Position numbers and translations under genes: made by a program. Below are positions 38,110-46,978 of a stretch of DNA of 64,000 bases, piece after piece (the first letter of the stretch is position 1; every line of letters begins with the position of its first letter). Below the pieces are notes generated by a model, which saw only the letters and a list, made by a program, of their open reading frames with translations, had not been told where the DNA came from and did not search any database. The stretch is taken from contig JACHMT010000004.1 in assembly GCA_014208095.1 (NCBI GenBank), positions 1,178,001 to 1,242,000 on the forward strand, given 5' to 3'. The stretch is from Actinospineispora eucalypti (GTDB taxonomy: Bacteria; Actinomycetota; Actinomycetes; Mycobacteriales; Pseudonocardiaceae).

Positions 38110-38448
38110 ATGACGGAGACAGCGCCTGCCGGGCTGAAGGCTTTGGGCGAGGCATTGGCTCGTCTCGTCGCAGAAACTCGAGCGTAGCTCGGATACCTGC
38201 GGAAACTCGGCACAGATGAGTCGCTCGACGAGCTTGCCCTTGAGTTTGACGATGCCTGCGAGTGTTTAGACCTTTACTTGAGGGGCGGGCGACCTGGCGG
38301 GAGGCGTCGTCACGCCTGGATGAGCTTGACCGGTTGCTGAGTGACGCCGATATGGCCTGGGATCCCGCCGAACTCGAGCGATCGAACAGTTGGGCTCGCG
38401 TCCGTCAGCTCGCTGCCGCCAGCCAGAGGTCGATCGACCCGGTTCTGG
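38110..38448 (+). pseudogene. decayed small gene after the toxin-immunity pair
   Basis: ATG at 38110 opens a protein-like frame (MTETAPAGLKALGEALARLV) interrupted by an in-frame TAG at 38185-38187; reading through gives LGYLRKLGTDESLDELALEFDDA. Near 38280 the coherent sequence moves to another frame (LEGRATWREASSRLDELDRLL, then WDPAELERSNSWARVRQLAA), which runs without a natural stop into the rsgA 3' end. One nonsense change (CAG to TAG would fit) and one lost base explain the break. A sequencing error cannot be excluded for each, but two in one small gene plus a lost 3' end favour decay. GC resembles the toxin module. Confidence 0.6.
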
Positions 38449-39465
38449 TCAAACCGACCACGACGGGGCGCTCAGGGCTACCAGGACGCGGCGGAGGGCG
38501 GTTAGGCGGCCGGGACTTACGCCGCCTCGGGCGACCAGTTGGTCCAGCTCGCATTCCGGGTCGGTGGGCGGGCCGAGGTGGCCGCAGCCGCGCGGGCAGT
38601 CGTCCACCGCTGATGCCAGGTCGGCGAATGCGGTGACCACGTCGGTGGCGCTCACGTGGGCCAGGCCGAAGGAGCGTACGCCGGGGGTGTCCACGATCCA
38701 GCCGGCCTCGGCCGACGACGGGTCGAGCGGCAGAGCCACCGCGGAGGATGACGTGTGCCGGCCCTTGCCCACCCCGGAGACGACACCGACCGCCCGGAAG
38801 GCGTCCGGCACCAGCGCGTTCACCAGGGTGGACTTGCCCACCCCCGAGTGGCCGAGCATCGCGGACACCCGGCCGTCCAGTACCGAGCGGAGCGCCGAAG
38901 GCGGCTGGTCGTGCCGGGTGACCAGGACCGGCAGGTCCAGCTCGGCCCAGGGTTCGGCCACGCTCTCGGCCGGAGCCAGGTCGGCCTTGGTCAGGCACAG
39001 CACCGGGGTGAGGCCGCCGGCGTACGCGGCGACCAGCGCGCGGTCCACGAAGCCGACGCTCGGCTGTGGCGAGGCCAGCGCCACCACGATGATGAGCTGC
39101 TCGGCGTTGGCCACCACCAGCCGCTCGTAGGGGTCGTCGTCATCGGCGGTGCGGCGCAGCACGCTGGACCGCTCGGCCACCCGGACGATCCGGGCCAGCG
39201 CGCCGGGCTCGCCGCTGACGTCGCCGACCAGGTCCACCTGGTCGCCGACCACGATCGGGGTGCGGCCCAGCTCCCGCGCGCGCATGGCCACCACGTGCTG
39301 GGACGGTGCGGCGCCGTCCGGCACGCAGGTCCAGCGGCCCCGGTCCACCGCCACGACCATGGCCGGCGCGGCGTCGGCGTGGTCGGGGCGGCGCTTTGTA
39401 CGCGGTCGGGTGCCGCGCCCGGGGCGGACCCGGACGTCGGACTCGTCGTACTCGCGCGGACTCAT
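38449..39465 (-). CDS. rsgA: RsgA, ribosome small-subunit maturation GTPase
   Basis: A 338-residue circularly permuted GTPase that checks and releases 30S subunits in late maturation. The motif order is the permuted one: G4 LTKAD before G1 GHSGVGKST, then G3 DTPGVRSFG. The C-terminal zinc domain has Cys-x4-Cys-x-His...Cys (DCPRGCGHLGPPTDPEC). An OB-fold-like N-terminus is preceded by a basic tail. It starts 7 bases after the aroA stop, and the aroA-rsgA pair is common in actinobacteria. Confidence 0.95.
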   Translation of the reverse strand: MSPREYDESDVRVRPGRGTRPRTKRRPDHADAAPAMVVAVDRGRWTCVPDGAAPSQHVVAMRARELGRTPIVVGDQVDLVGDVSGEPGALARIVRVAERSSVLRRTADDDDPYERLVVANAEQLIIVVALASPQPSVGFVDRALVAAYAGGLTPVLCLTKADLAPAESVAEPWAELDLPVLVTRHDQPPSALRSVLDGRVSAMLGHSGVGKSTLVNALVPDAFRAVGVVSGVGKGRHTSSSAVALPLDPSSAEAGWIVDTPGVRSFGLAHVSATDVVTAFADLASAVDDCPRGCGHLGPPTDPECELDQLVARGGVSPGRLTALRRVLVALSAPSWSV

Positions 39466-39472
39466 CCCAGCC

Positions 39473-40759
39473 TCACGAGTCGCCCAGAAGCTCCCGCCAG
39501 CGGGCCGGGAAGTCCGGGATGGTCTTGTCCGTGCTGCCGATGTCGTCCACCGCCACCCCGGGCACCCGCAGCCCGACCAGCGCGCCGGCGGTGGCCATCC
39601 GGTGGTCGGCGTAGGCCCGCCACGGCCGGTCGGCCGGCGCGCGCAGCGGCACCGGGGTGATCGCCAGGCCGTCCTCGGTCTCGGCCGCCGAACCGCCCAG
39701 CGCGGTCAGCTCGGCGGCCAGCGCGGCCAGCCGGTCGGTCTCGTGCCCGCGCAGGTGCGCCACCCCGCGCAGCACCGAAGGCCCGGTGGCGAACGCGGCC
39801 AGCGCGGCCACGGTGGGGGTCAGCTCGCCGACGTCGTGCAGGTCCACGTCCACGCCGGCCAGCTCGGCCGGCCCGGTCACCGTCAGACCGTCCGGCCCGG
39901 GGGACACCGAGGCGCCGAACGAGGCCAGGATGTCCAGGATGGCCACGCCGGGCTGGCGGGACTCCGCCGGCCAGCCGGCCACGGTGACCCGGCCACCGGT
40001 CAGCGCCGCCGCCGCGAGGAACACCGAGGCGTTGGACAGGTCCGGCTCGATCGCCCAGTCCCGCGCGGCGATCGGCCCGGGGGACACCCGCCAGCTGTTC
40101 GGCTCCGTGTCATCCACCTCCACGCCGGCGGTGCGCAGCATGTCCACCGTCATCTCGATGTGCGGCAGCGAGGGGACCGGTTTCCCGTCGTGCCGCACCA
40201 GGACGCCCTTGTCGTAGCGCGCCCCGGACAGCAGCAGCCCGGACACGAACTGGGACGACCCGGAGGCGTCCAGCACCACCTCGCCGCCCGGCAGCCCGCC
40301 GGTGCCGTGCAGGGTGAACGGCAGCGCCTCCCCCTCCACCCCGGCGCCCAGGGCACGCAGGGCGTCCAGGACCGGCCCCATCGGCCGTTCCCGGGCGCGC
40401 GGGTCGCCGTCGAACCGCACCGGGCCGTCGGCCAGCGCGGCGGCCGGCGGGGCGAACCGCATCACCGTGCCGGCCAGGCCGCAGTCCACCGTGGAACCGC
40501 CGCGCAGCCCGTCGTGCGGGCCGATGGCCAGCACCTCGCCCGCTTGGCCGGACACCGGCACACCCAGCGCGGACAGTGCGCCGAGCATGAGCGCGGTGTC
40601 CCGGGTGGCCGGTGCGCCGCTCACCGCGCAGCGCCCGCCGGACAGCGCGGCGAGCAGCAGCGCCCGGTTGGTCTGGGACTTGGAACCGGCAACCTGGACC
40701 CGGCCGTTGACCGGCCGGCACACGGTGGGCGCCACCCAAGGCGCGGCAGAGGCGGACAT
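39473..40759 (-). CDS. aroA: AroA, 3-phosphoshikimate 1-carboxyvinyltransferase (EPSP synthase)
   Basis: A 428-residue shikimate-pathway enzyme joining phosphoenolpyruvate to shikimate-3-phosphate. Visible motifs: [15 protein letters not shown] (substrate phosphate), [75 protein letters not shown] and [10 protein letters not shown] with its catalytic Asp and His. The ATG at 40759 is chosen; another at 40768 adds three residues and neither has a good ribosome site. Head-to-head with the SRAP gene; rsgA follows in the same operon. Confidence 0.95.
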   Translation of the reverse strand: MSASAAPWVAPTVCRPVNGRVQVAGSKSQTNRALLLAALSGGRCAVSGAPATRDTALMLGALSALGVPVSGQAGEVLAIGPHDGLRGGSTVDCGLAGTVMRFAPPAAALADGPVRFDGDPRARERPMGPVLDALRALGAGVEGEALPFTLHGTGGLPGGEVVLDASGSSQFVSGLLLSGARYDKGVLVRHDGKPVPSLPHIEMTVDMLRTAGVEVDDTEPNSWRVSPGPIAARDWAIEPDLSNASVFLAAAALTGGRVTVAGWPAESRQPGVAILDILASFGASVSPGPDGLTVTGPAELAGVDVDLHDVGELTPTVAALAAFATGPSVLRGVAHLRGHETDRLAALAAELTALGGSAAETEDGLAITPVPLRAPADRPWRAYADHRMATAGALVGLRVPGVAVDDIGSTDKTIPDFPARWRELLGDS

Positions 40760-40825
40760 GAGGCCCATGATTCCGTACCGCCGCCGGATCCGGGCTACGT
40801 GGGAGCCATGTGGGAGCATCGATAT

Positions 40826-41590
40826 ATGTGCGGCCGGTATGCCTCGACGAAATCGGCGACGGACATCGCCGACGAGTTCCGCGCGGTGGATGCCACCGGC
40901 GGCGATGACCCGGGTCCGGACTACAACGTCGCGCCGACCAAACCGATGCTCGCGGTGGTGCAGCGGCACCCGCGCGACGAGGAGGGCACTCCCGACCCGG
41001 ACCGCACGGAGCGCAGCGTGCGGGTGATGCGCTGGGGCCTGGTGCCCTCCTGGGCCAAGGACCCCTCGGTCGGCTCGCGCATGATCAACGCCCGGTCGGA
41101 GACGGCCACCGAGAAGCCCGCGTACCGCCGCGCCATGCAGTCCCGCCGCTGCCTGATCCCCGCCGAGGGCTGGTACGAGTGGCGCCGCGAAGGGTCGGCC
41201 AAGCAGCCGTACTTCATCACCGGCGGCGACGGCGCCTCACTGGCCATGGCCGGCGTGTGGGAGTTCTGGCGCGCGGCGAACGGCGAGGGCGACCCCCTGA
41301 TCACCGCCGCCGTGCTGACCACCGACGCGGTCGGCGAGCTGATCAACGTGCACGAGCGGATGCCGCTGCTCATCGCGCCGGAGAACTGGGAGGCCTGGCT
41401 GGACCCGGACACCGGCGCCGACGATGAGCGGGTGGCCGCGATGCTCCGCCCGCCCGCGCCGGAGCGGGTTGCCCGGATGGAGCTGCGCCCGGTGTCGAAC
41501 CTGGTGAACAACGTCCGCAACGAGGGTCCCGAGCTGCTCAGGCGCACCGAAGAGGTCGAACCCATCCTCGCGTTAGAACTGGGCAAATGA
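40826..41590 (+). CDS. SOS response-associated peptidase (SRAP, HMCES/YedK type)
   Basis: A 254-residue protein whose Cys2 (MCGRYAS) becomes N-terminal and cross-links abasic sites in single-stranded DNA. Other conserved residues: Asn in YNVAPT, WGLVPSW, NARSET (Asn/Arg/Glu), [11 protein letters not shown] and VHERMPLLI with the active His. It shields abasic sites from error-prone repair. The ATG is at 40826; the frame is open far upstream over aroA but Cys2 fixes the start. It overlaps the following hydrolase by four bases. Confidence 0.94.
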   Translation: MCGRYASTKSATDIADEFRAVDATGGDDPGPDYNVAPTKPMLAVVQRHPRDEEGTPDPDRTERSVRVMRWGLVPSWAKDPSVGSRMINARSETATEKPAYRRAMQSRRCLIPAEGWYEWRREGSAKQPYFITGGDGASLAMAGVWEFWRAANGEGDPLITAAVLTTDAVGELINVHERMPLLIAPENWEAWLDPDTGADDERVAAMLRPPAPERVARMELRPVSNLVNNVRNEGPELLRRTEEVEPILALELGK

Positions 41591-42198
41591 CCGCCCGGGA
41601 GATCGACACGCCGCACGGCCCGGCCAGGGTGGCCCTGCACTGCGCGCCGGAGGGCCGGGCCGGGCTGCTGCTCGGGCACGGCGCGGGTGGCGGCCTGGCC
41701 GCGCCCGACCTGGTGGCGGCGGCACAGGCGGCGAAGCGGGCCGGGGTGCACGTGGCGTTGGTCGAGCAGCCGTACCGGGTGGCCGGGCGGCGTGCGCCGG
41801 CCCCGGCGCACCAGCTGGACGCGGCCTGGTTGGCGGTCGCCGACGAGCTCGGCCAGGGAGTGCTGGAGGGGTTGCCGCTGGTCTTCGGCGGGCGGTCGTC
41901 CGGTGCGCGGGTGGCCTGCCGGACGGCGGACGAGGGCGGTGCGATGGCGGTGCTCTGCCTGGCCTTCCCGGTGCACCCGCCGGGTAAGCCGGAAAAGGAC
42001 CGGCTGCCGGAGCTGGCCGGGGTGAAGGTCCCGGTGCTGGTGGTGCAGGGGGAACGGGACCCGTTCGGCCGGCCGGACCCGGCGCCGCATCGGGACGTGG
42101 TTCTCCAGCCGGGGGACCATTCGCTCAAGGGCGACCTGGACGGCCTGGCTCGCTCGGTGGGCGAGTGGCTGGAGCGGGTGCTGCGCCCCGCCGACTGA
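41587..42198 (+). CDS. small alpha/beta hydrolase (KANL3/Tex30-like)
   Basis: A 203-residue minimal alpha/beta-hydrolase. The nucleophile elbow is GGRSSGARVA (Ser in G-R-S-S-G), the oxyanion region LLLGHGAGGGLAAPDL, the acid Asp in VVQGERDPFGRP and the base His in PGDHSLKG. Substrate unknown; members of this short-hydrolase family act on small esters or dienelactones. The four-base overlap with the SRAP gene (ATGA) points to co-expression. Confidence 0.82.
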   Translation: MTAREIDTPHGPARVALHCAPEGRAGLLLGHGAGGGLAAPDLVAAAQAAKRAGVHVALVEQPYRVAGRRAPAPAHQLDAAWLAVADELGQGVLEGLPLVFGGRSSGARVACRTADEGGAMAVLCLAFPVHPPGKPEKDRLPELAGVKVPVLVVQGERDPFGRPDPAPHRDVVLQPGDHSLKGDLDGLARSVGEWLERVLRPAD

Positions 42199-42240
42199 AG
42201 CAAGTTTCCCGCACGCGCCTAGCTGGGCACGTGCTCGGGC

Positions 42241-42259
42241 CCAGCGCCTTCGGCGCTGG
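42241..42259. terminator. bidirectional hairpin between convergent genes
   Basis: CCAGCGCC-TTC-GGCGCTGG, a perfect 8-base-pair stem with a 3-base loop, ending directly at the stop codon of the minus-strand gene and 43 bases after the plus-strand hydrolase stop. Confidence 0.65.
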
Positions 42260-42802
42260 TTAGCGCTGCGCCGGCTGGGCCTGCATCACGGAGGGCTCCT
42301 CGGCGGTCACGGTGAACGACGAGATCATCTCGGTGAGCACGTGCTCGTCCACGTCGGCCCGCTCGGTCAGGCAGCTGCCGACCAGCGCATACACGCTGCG
42401 TACCCCGGTCGGGGAGCGATCCGGACCCTCGGTGGTCACGGCCAGCTGACGGACCATCCGGCCCTCCAGCATGATGTCGGTGCGCCGGGCCGCGCTGGGC
42501 AGCTGGTCCTCGGTCTCCGCGCCGTCGACGCCGATCGCCACGATGTCGGTCGCGCCGGCGCCGAGCAGCGCCTCCTCGGCCAGTTCGCCGAGCTCCTTGT
42601 CGGCCGGCACCCGCTCGCCGAAGACGACCAGGTTCACCCGGAACTCGTCCCGGGGCGGGGCCAGGAAGGCGATGAGACCACCGGTCGGCTCTATGGCCGA
42701 CCAGTCCGACGGCACGTCGATGCGGAATGCGCCAATGCCCGGCGAGATGGAGTTCGGCCATCCCACGTTCTGCATTGACCCGTTTGGAGCTGTCACCGTC
42801 AT
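42260..42802 (-). CDS. LpqN/DUF1795-like protein without signal peptide
   Basis: A 180-residue protein whose core reads like the LpqN/PsbP-type fold: IGAFRIDVPSDWSAIEP, RVNLVVFGERVP, ending with SVYALVGSCLTERADVDEHVLTEMISSFTV. LpqN proteins are usually secreted lipoproteins; this one lacks a signal sequence, so it is probably cytosolic or exported by another route. The ATG at 42802 is preferred, a GTG at 42805 adjoins it. Function unknown. Confidence 0.6.
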   Translation of the reverse strand: MTVTAPNGSMQNVGWPNSISPGIGAFRIDVPSDWSAIEPTGGLIAFLAPPRDEFRVNLVVFGERVPADKELGELAEEALLGAGATDIVAIGVDGAETEDQLPSAARRTDIMLEGRMVRQLAVTTEGPDRSPTGVRSVYALVGSCLTERADVDEHVLTEMISSFTVTAEEPSVMQAQPAQR

Positions 42803-43063
42803 CACATCAGCCTAATGCCGTGTGAACTCGAAACTGCACCAACACCCTAAGTCCTCCCCCGACCGCTATCGAACGTAACACTACCGGGCGACAAACGGAT
42901 CTTTCCTACCCACCGTAACGAGATCAACGGGGCCGCGCCCGCCGGCCGGTGGTGTTCGCCCAACGGTGTGAAATTGGCCTGCCCGTCGTACCGGAAGCAA
43001 CGACGCACGTCAACCGCTCCCCGATTCACCTGCGCCGACCCGTTCGGTCACCGCCCCGAACGG
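42803..43063. other. 261-base intergenic region
   Basis: The first ~100 bases have lower GC and probably hold the promoter of the LpqN-like gene. No terminator, repeat or small gene stands out. Confidence 0.35.
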
Positions 43064-43537
43064 TTAACTAGCAGTGATTGTTGCCACCCTGGCACCAGTC
43101 AGGCGGATGAGGTCCGCCGGGGCCAGCTCCACCTCGAGGCCACGCCGGCCGCCGCTGCAGAACACGGTGTCGAAACCGTTGGCGCTGGCGTCCAGCACGA
43201 TCGGCAGCCGGCGTTTCTGGCCCAGCGGGGAGATGCCGCCCGCCACGTAGCCGGTGGCCCGTTCGGCGCCGCGCACCTCGGCCATCCTGGCCCGCTTGCC
43301 GCCGACGGCCGAGGCCAGCGCCTTGAGGTCCAGCGTGTCGGTCACGGGGAGTACGCCCACGGCGAGCGCGCCGTCCACCTCGGCGACCAGCGTCTTGAAC
43401 ACCCGGCGCGGGTCGAGGCCGAGTGCCTCGGCCGCCTCCGGCCCGTACGCCTGGCCGGCCCGGTGCGGGTAGTTGTGCAGTTGGTAGGACACCCGCTGGG
43501 CGTCCAGCAGCGCGGTGGCCGGGGTCTTGCCTGCCAT
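43064..43537 (-). CDS. YbaK/EbsC-type aminoacyl-tRNA deacylase
   Basis: A 157-residue single-domain editing protein, with the YbaK fold signatures [21 protein letters not shown] and [20 protein letters not shown], which form the deacylase pocket. YbaK hydrolyses Cys-tRNA(Pro) mischarged by ProRS. AAGGTG precedes the ATG at 43537. The gene is divergent from sigH; the sigH promoter at 43558 lies only 20 bases from its start, so the two could share a control region. Confidence 0.9.
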   Translation of the reverse strand: MAGKTPATALLDAQRVSYQLHNYPHRAGQAYGPEAAEALGLDPRRVFKTLVAEVDGALAVGVLPVTDTLDLKALASAVGGKRARMAEVRGAERATGYVAGGISPLGQKRRLPIVLDASANGFDTVFCSGGRRGLEVELAPADLIRLTGARVATITAS

Positions 43538-43557
43538 GTGGTGCACCTTACGGAGTG

Positions 43558-43583
43558 GGAATGTCCCGTCGGCCGGGGGCGTT
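43558..43583 (+). promoter_or_regulatory. SigH/SigR-type promoter of sigH
   Basis: GGAAT (43558-43562) and GTT (43581-43583) with exactly 18 bases between, the SigR/SigH consensus GGAAT-N18-GTT. Start of transcription is expected near 43590, 27 bases before an in-frame GTG at 43617. This predicts direct positive autoregulation. Confidence 0.78.
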
Positions 43584-43766
43584 CCACCGCCCGTGGGACA
43601 CGCATGCCTTACCGCCGTGACCGAACCGACCGTGTCGGGGCCGGAAGAGTCGATGACCGAGCTGTTCGCCGCCGGCACCACGTCCGCGCCCGGCAAAAAT
43701 CGTCGGACCCGGGGCGTATCCTCTTCGCGAGTCGGCAAGCCGGCCGACCGGCACGGAGGGAACTTG

Positions 43767-44453
43767 GTGGCAACAGAGAGCGAGGCGGTGGCGTCGGCCA
43801 CGCCTTCCGAGCTGGACACCGCGCTCGAACCGGCCACGCCCGAACCAGCGGAGCCGGAAGCCGCCACCCCCCAGGACGAGGCCGCCCTGGCCAGTCGGTT
43901 CGAGCGGGACGCCATGCCGCTGCTCGACCAGCTGTACGGTGCCGCCCTGCGCATGACGCGCAACCCCGCCGACGCCGAGGACCTGGTGCAGGAGACCTAT
44001 CTGAAGGCGTACGCCGCCTTCGGTTCGTTCCGCGCGGGCACCAACCTGAAGGCCTGGCTGTACCGCATCCTCACCAACACCTACATCAACGGCTACCGCA
44101 AGCGGCAGCGGCAGCCCAGCCAGTACCCCACCGACGAGATCACCGACTGGCAGCTCGCGCAGGCCGGCGAGCACAGCTCGACCGGGCTGCGTTCGGCCGA
44201 GGTGGAAGCCCTGGACCGGCTGCCGGACAGCGACGTGAAGGCGGCGCTGCAGGAGCTGCCCGAGGACTTCCGCATGGCGGTCTACCTGGCCGATGTCGAG
44301 GGTTTCGCCTACAAGGAGATCGCTGACATCATGGGTACCCCGATCGGTACCGTGATGTCGCGCCTGCACCGCGGCCGGCGCCAGCTGCGGGACCTGCTGA
44401 CCGACACCGCGCGTGACCGTGGTTTCCTGCGTGGCCAGGAGGTGGCCAGGTGA
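43767..44453 (+). CDS. sigH: SigH/SigR ECF sigma factor for thiol-oxidative stress
   Basis: A 228-residue ECF sigma factor from the GTG at 43767, which has GGAGGG six bases upstream. Region 2 ([41 protein letters not shown]) and region 4 ([35 protein letters not shown]) are closely like M. tuberculosis SigH and S. coelicolor SigR, including [15 protein letters not shown] between them. An in-frame GTG at 43617 would add 50 residues, paralleling the unstable SigR' isoform. The stop overlaps rsrA by four bases. SigH drives thioredoxin and mycothiol genes when RsrA is oxidised. Confidence 0.95.
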   Translation: MATESEAVASATPSELDTALEPATPEPAEPEAATPQDEAALASRFERDAMPLLDQLYGAALRMTRNPADAEDLVQETYLKAYAAFGSFRAGTNLKAWLYRILTNTYINGYRKRQRQPSQYPTDEITDWQLAQAGEHSSTGLRSAEVEALDRLPDSDVKAALQELPEDFRMAVYLADVEGFAYKEIADIMGTPIGTVMSRLHRGRRQLRDLLTDTARDRGFLRGQEVAR

Positions 44454-44806
44454 GCTGCGGAGACGAGCACGAGACCCATTGCAACGAGGTGCTCGCGGAG
44501 GTATGGCTCTTCCTCGACCGGGAGTGCGACCAGGCGCGCCGTGAGCTGCTGGCCAAGCATCTGGACGAGTGCAACCCGTGCCTGGCCGAGTACGGCCTCG
44601 AGGAGAAGCTGAAGAAGCTGCTGGCCCGCAAGTGCGGCGGCGAGCAGGCGCCGAACACCCTGCGGGCCCGGTTGAGGGACCAGATCCGCTCGGCCATGGC
44701 CGAGCAGGCGCAGGTCACCGTGGAAGAGGCCGAGGTGCGGATCGAGCACCGGGGCGGCCACGCCAGCATCGAGGTGCGCAGCACCCGGATCGAACGCCGG
44801 CTCTAG
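44450..44806 (+). CDS. rsrA: RsrA/RshA, zinc-binding redox anti-sigma factor
   Basis: A 118-residue ZAS anti-sigma factor. The redox-zinc motif His-x3-Cys-x2-Cys is HLDECNPC, with Cys11, His37, Cys41 and Cys44 at the same numbers as S. coelicolor RsrA; Cys3 is also present. Oxidation forms a disulfide, releases zinc and frees SigH. GTG at 44450 overlaps the sigH stop. Additional Cys26 and Cys62 are not in the usual motif. Expressed from the sigH promoter, giving negative feedback. Confidence 0.95.
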   Translation: MSCGDEHETHCNEVLAEVWLFLDRECDQARRELLAKHLDECNPCLAEYGLEEKLKKLLARKCGGEQAPNTLRARLRDQIRSAMAEQAQVTVEEAEVRIEHRGGHASIEVRSTRIERRL

Positions 44807-44824
44807 CGCGAACGCGCTTGCCGA

Positions 44825-44848
44825 GCACGCGCCCAGTTCGGCGCGTGC
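44825..44848. terminator. hairpin between rsrA and the bL37 gene
   Basis: GCACGCGCC (44825-44833) pairs perfectly with GGCGCGTGC (44840-44848) around a six-base loop, 19 bases after the rsrA stop and between convergent genes. Confidence 0.72.
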
Positions 44849-44883
44849 GGGAGGCAGAGACCGCCCCGGTCACGCGTCGTACG

Positions 44884-44958
44884 TCAGGCGTTGGGGCGCT
44901 TGCCGTGGTTCGCGCCGTTGCTCTTGCGGGAGCGCCGCTTGCGGGCCCTGCGGGACAT
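44884..44958 (-). CDS. ribosomal protein bL37 (24 residues)
   Basis: A 24-residue, strongly basic peptide starting MSRRARKRRSRKS and ending NGANHGKRPNA. It closely matches the actinobacterial large-subunit protein bL37 first seen in mycobacterial ribosome structures, sharing the terminal ANHGKRPNA and the basic R/K start. Reverse strand, ATG at 44958, with GAGGCGAG upstream. It is too short for routine gene calling. Location beside sigH-rsrA and pdtaS is the same neighbourhood as in mycobacteria. Confidence 0.88.
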   Translation of the reverse strand: MSRRARKRRSRKSNGANHGKRPNA

Positions 44959-45045
44959 GGTCTCGCCTCACTTTCCAACTAGGTGCTCAGCCGAGTCTGC
45001 CATGCGTGGTTGGATGTCCCTCGACAGCGGGTGATGGGAGAGGGT

Positions 45046-46545
45046 TTGTCAACGCTGACCGAGCTGGTCGCGGCGCACACCAAGCTCTCCGGGCAAGAGG
45101 TCGACCACCTGCAGCGGGTGGTCGCCGAGTGGCAGATGTTGGCCGACCTGTCGTTCGCCGACTTCATGCTGTGGATTCCACTGCCGGAAGAGGACACGGC
45201 CGCGCCGGCCGAGGAGACCCGTTTCCTCTGCGTGGCCCAGGCGCGGCCGACCACCGCCCCCACCGCGCACCCCGAGGACGCCGTCGGCTCCATCGTGACC
45301 GAGCCGGAACACGCGCCGCTGCGCCGTGCGGTGGCCGACCGGCGGATCTGCCGGGAGGAGGAGCCGCGCTGGCACCAGGGCATTCCGGTGCGCCGGGAGA
45401 CGATCCCGGTATATCGCGACTCGCGCGTGGTCGCGGTGCTCTCCCGGGACACCAACCTGGCCGTGGCCCGGGTGCCCAGCCCGTTGGAGATCGCCTACCT
45501 CGGCGGCGCCGCCGACCTGTGCCAGATGATCGCCGACGGCACCTTCCCCTCGCCGGACTCCACGGCCGACACCCAGACCAACCCCAGGGTGGGCGACGGG
45601 CTGATCCGCCTGGACACCGGTGGCCGGGTGGTCTTCGCCAGCCCGAACGCGCTGTCCGCCTACCACCGGATGGGCCACGCCGCCGACCTGGTCGGCGCGG
45701 TGCTGAGCAACGTGACCCGGCCGCTGGCCCGCGACCCGTTCGACGCCAGCGAGGTGGTCAAGCGGATCAAGGCCGCGCTGGACGGCAAGCCCTCGCTGCG
45801 CATGGAGCTGGAGGCGGGCGGGGCGGCGATGCTGCTGCGCGCGCTACCGCTGCGCCCGCGTGGGGCACCGGCCGGCGCGTTGGTGCTGGTCCGGGACGTG
45901 ACCGAGGTGAAGCGCCGGGACCGCGCGCTGATCACCAAGGACGCCACGATCCGGGAGATCCATCACCGGGTGAAGAACAACCTGCAGACGGTGGCCGCGC
46001 TGCTGCGGCTGCAGTCCCGGCGCACCCCCAACGAGGAGGCGCGCAAGGCACTCGGCGAGTCGATGCGCCGGGTGACCTCGATCGCCCTGGTGCACGAGAC
46101 CCTGTCGCTTTCCGTCGACGAACGGTTGGACCTGGACGAGGTGGTGGACCGGGTCATCCCGATGATGACCGACGTGGCGATCACCGAGTCCAAGGTCACG
46201 GTGCGCCGCGAAGGCACCTTCGGCGTGATCAACAGCGCGCTGGCCACCCCGTTGGTGCTGGTGCTGACCGAGCTGGTGCACAACGCCATCTCGCACGCCT
46301 TCGCGCCGGGCGCGCGCGGCGAGGTGGTCCTGCTGGCGAACCGCTCGGCCGGCTGGCTGGAGGTCACCGTGCTGGACGACGGCCGGGGCCTGCCCAAGGG
46401 CTTCTCGCTGGAGCGGTCCAAGGGGTTGGGCCTGCAGATCGTGCGCACGCTGGTGGAGTCCGAGCTGGACGCCTCGTTGAGCATGCGTCCGCGCGCGCCG
46501 ATCGGCACCGAAGCGGTGCTCCGCGTGCCGTTGCTGCGCAACTGA
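45046..46545 (+). CDS. pdtaS: PdtaS, cytosolic sensor histidine kinase (HisKA_2 type)
   Basis: A 499-residue soluble kinase. Order: GAF-like N-terminus (about 1-150), PAS (about 180-290), HisKA_2 with IREIHHRVKNNLQTVAALLRLQ (first His306 as acceptor), and a HATPase with ELVHNAISHAF, DDGRGLPKGFSL and GLGLQIV. Close in sequence to Rv3220c, which phosphorylates the ANTAR antiterminator PdtaR; pdtaR is not in this window, also not adjacent in mycobacteria. TTG at 45046 with GGGAGAGG upstream matches the family N-terminus (STLTELVAAHT); ATG 45034 is the alternative. Confidence 0.93.
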   Translation: MSTLTELVAAHTKLSGQEVDHLQRVVAEWQMLADLSFADFMLWIPLPEEDTAAPAEETRFLCVAQARPTTAPTAHPEDAVGSIVTEPEHAPLRRAVADRRICREEEPRWHQGIPVRRETIPVYRDSRVVAVLSRDTNLAVARVPSPLEIAYLGGAADLCQMIADGTFPSPDSTADTQTNPRVGDGLIRLDTGGRVVFASPNALSAYHRMGHAADLVGAVLSNVTRPLARDPFDASEVVKRIKAALDGKPSLRMELEAGGAAMLLRALPLRPRGAPAGALVLVRDVTEVKRRDRALITKDATIREIHHRVKNNLQTVAALLRLQSRRTPNEEARKALGESMRRVTSIALVHETLSLSVDERLDLDEVVDRVIPMMTDVAITESKVTVRREGTFGVINSALATPLVLVLTELVHNAISHAFAPGARGEVVLLANRSAGWLEVTVLDDGRGLPKGFSLERSKGLGLQIVRTLVESELDASLSMRPRAPIGTEAVLRVPLLRN

Positions 46546-46560
46546 CGTTCTTCAGACAGA

Positions 46561-46598
46561 CCGCGAGCCCGGAACCGTTGAACGGTCCGGGCTCGCGG
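46561..46598. terminator. strong bidirectional terminator between pdtaS and whiB1
   Basis: CCGCGAGCCCGGA (46561-46573) pairs perfectly with 46586-46598; a smaller inner helix CCGT/ACGG extends it with one bulged A. It serves both convergent genes. Confidence 0.9.
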
Positions 46599-46640
46599 AC
46601 GGGGAGCGCGTTTGGGGCTTGGTCCCTTTTCGGGTATCCC

Positions 46641-46895
46641 TCAGGCTCCCGTACGTGCCCGAGTGCGAGCGTTGCGGCGCTTCAGCGCACGACGCTCGTC
46701 TTCGCTCATACCGCCCCAGACACCGGCATCCTGGCCGCTCTCCAGCGCCCAGGTCAGGCACTCGGTGTTCACCGGGCAGCGCCGACAGACGGTCTTGGCC
46801 TCGGCGACCTGCAGAAGTGCGGGCCCGGACGTCCCCACGGGGAAGAAAAGCTCCGGGTCCTCGTCACGGCAGCTCGCGCGGTGGCGCCAGTCCAT
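46641..46895 (-). CDS. whiB1: WhiB1, iron-sulfur transcription regulator
   Basis: An 84-residue Wbl protein nearly identical to mycobacterial WhiB1. Cluster ligands: Cys9, Cys37, Cys40 and Cys46. The GVWGGMSEDERRALKRRNAR turn and basic tail bind SigA and DNA. WhiB1 is essential in mycobacteria, binds a [4Fe-4S] cluster and reacts with NO. The ATG at 46895 follows AAGGAG (11 bases). The upstream frame to 47012 is not conserved. A CRP-type site lies about 85-100 bases upstream. Confidence 0.96.
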   Translation of the reverse strand: MDWRHRASCRDEDPELFFPVGTSGPALLQVAEAKTVCRRCPVNTECLTWALESGQDAGVWGGMSEDERRALKRRNARTRARTGA

Positions 46896-46978
46896 GATTG
46901 CTTTGCTCCTTGCTTCCGCGCGCCGGGCGGGTTGTTGCCCGGCACACCTCATCGCGGTTGGTCTGCGGTCATATCGCT

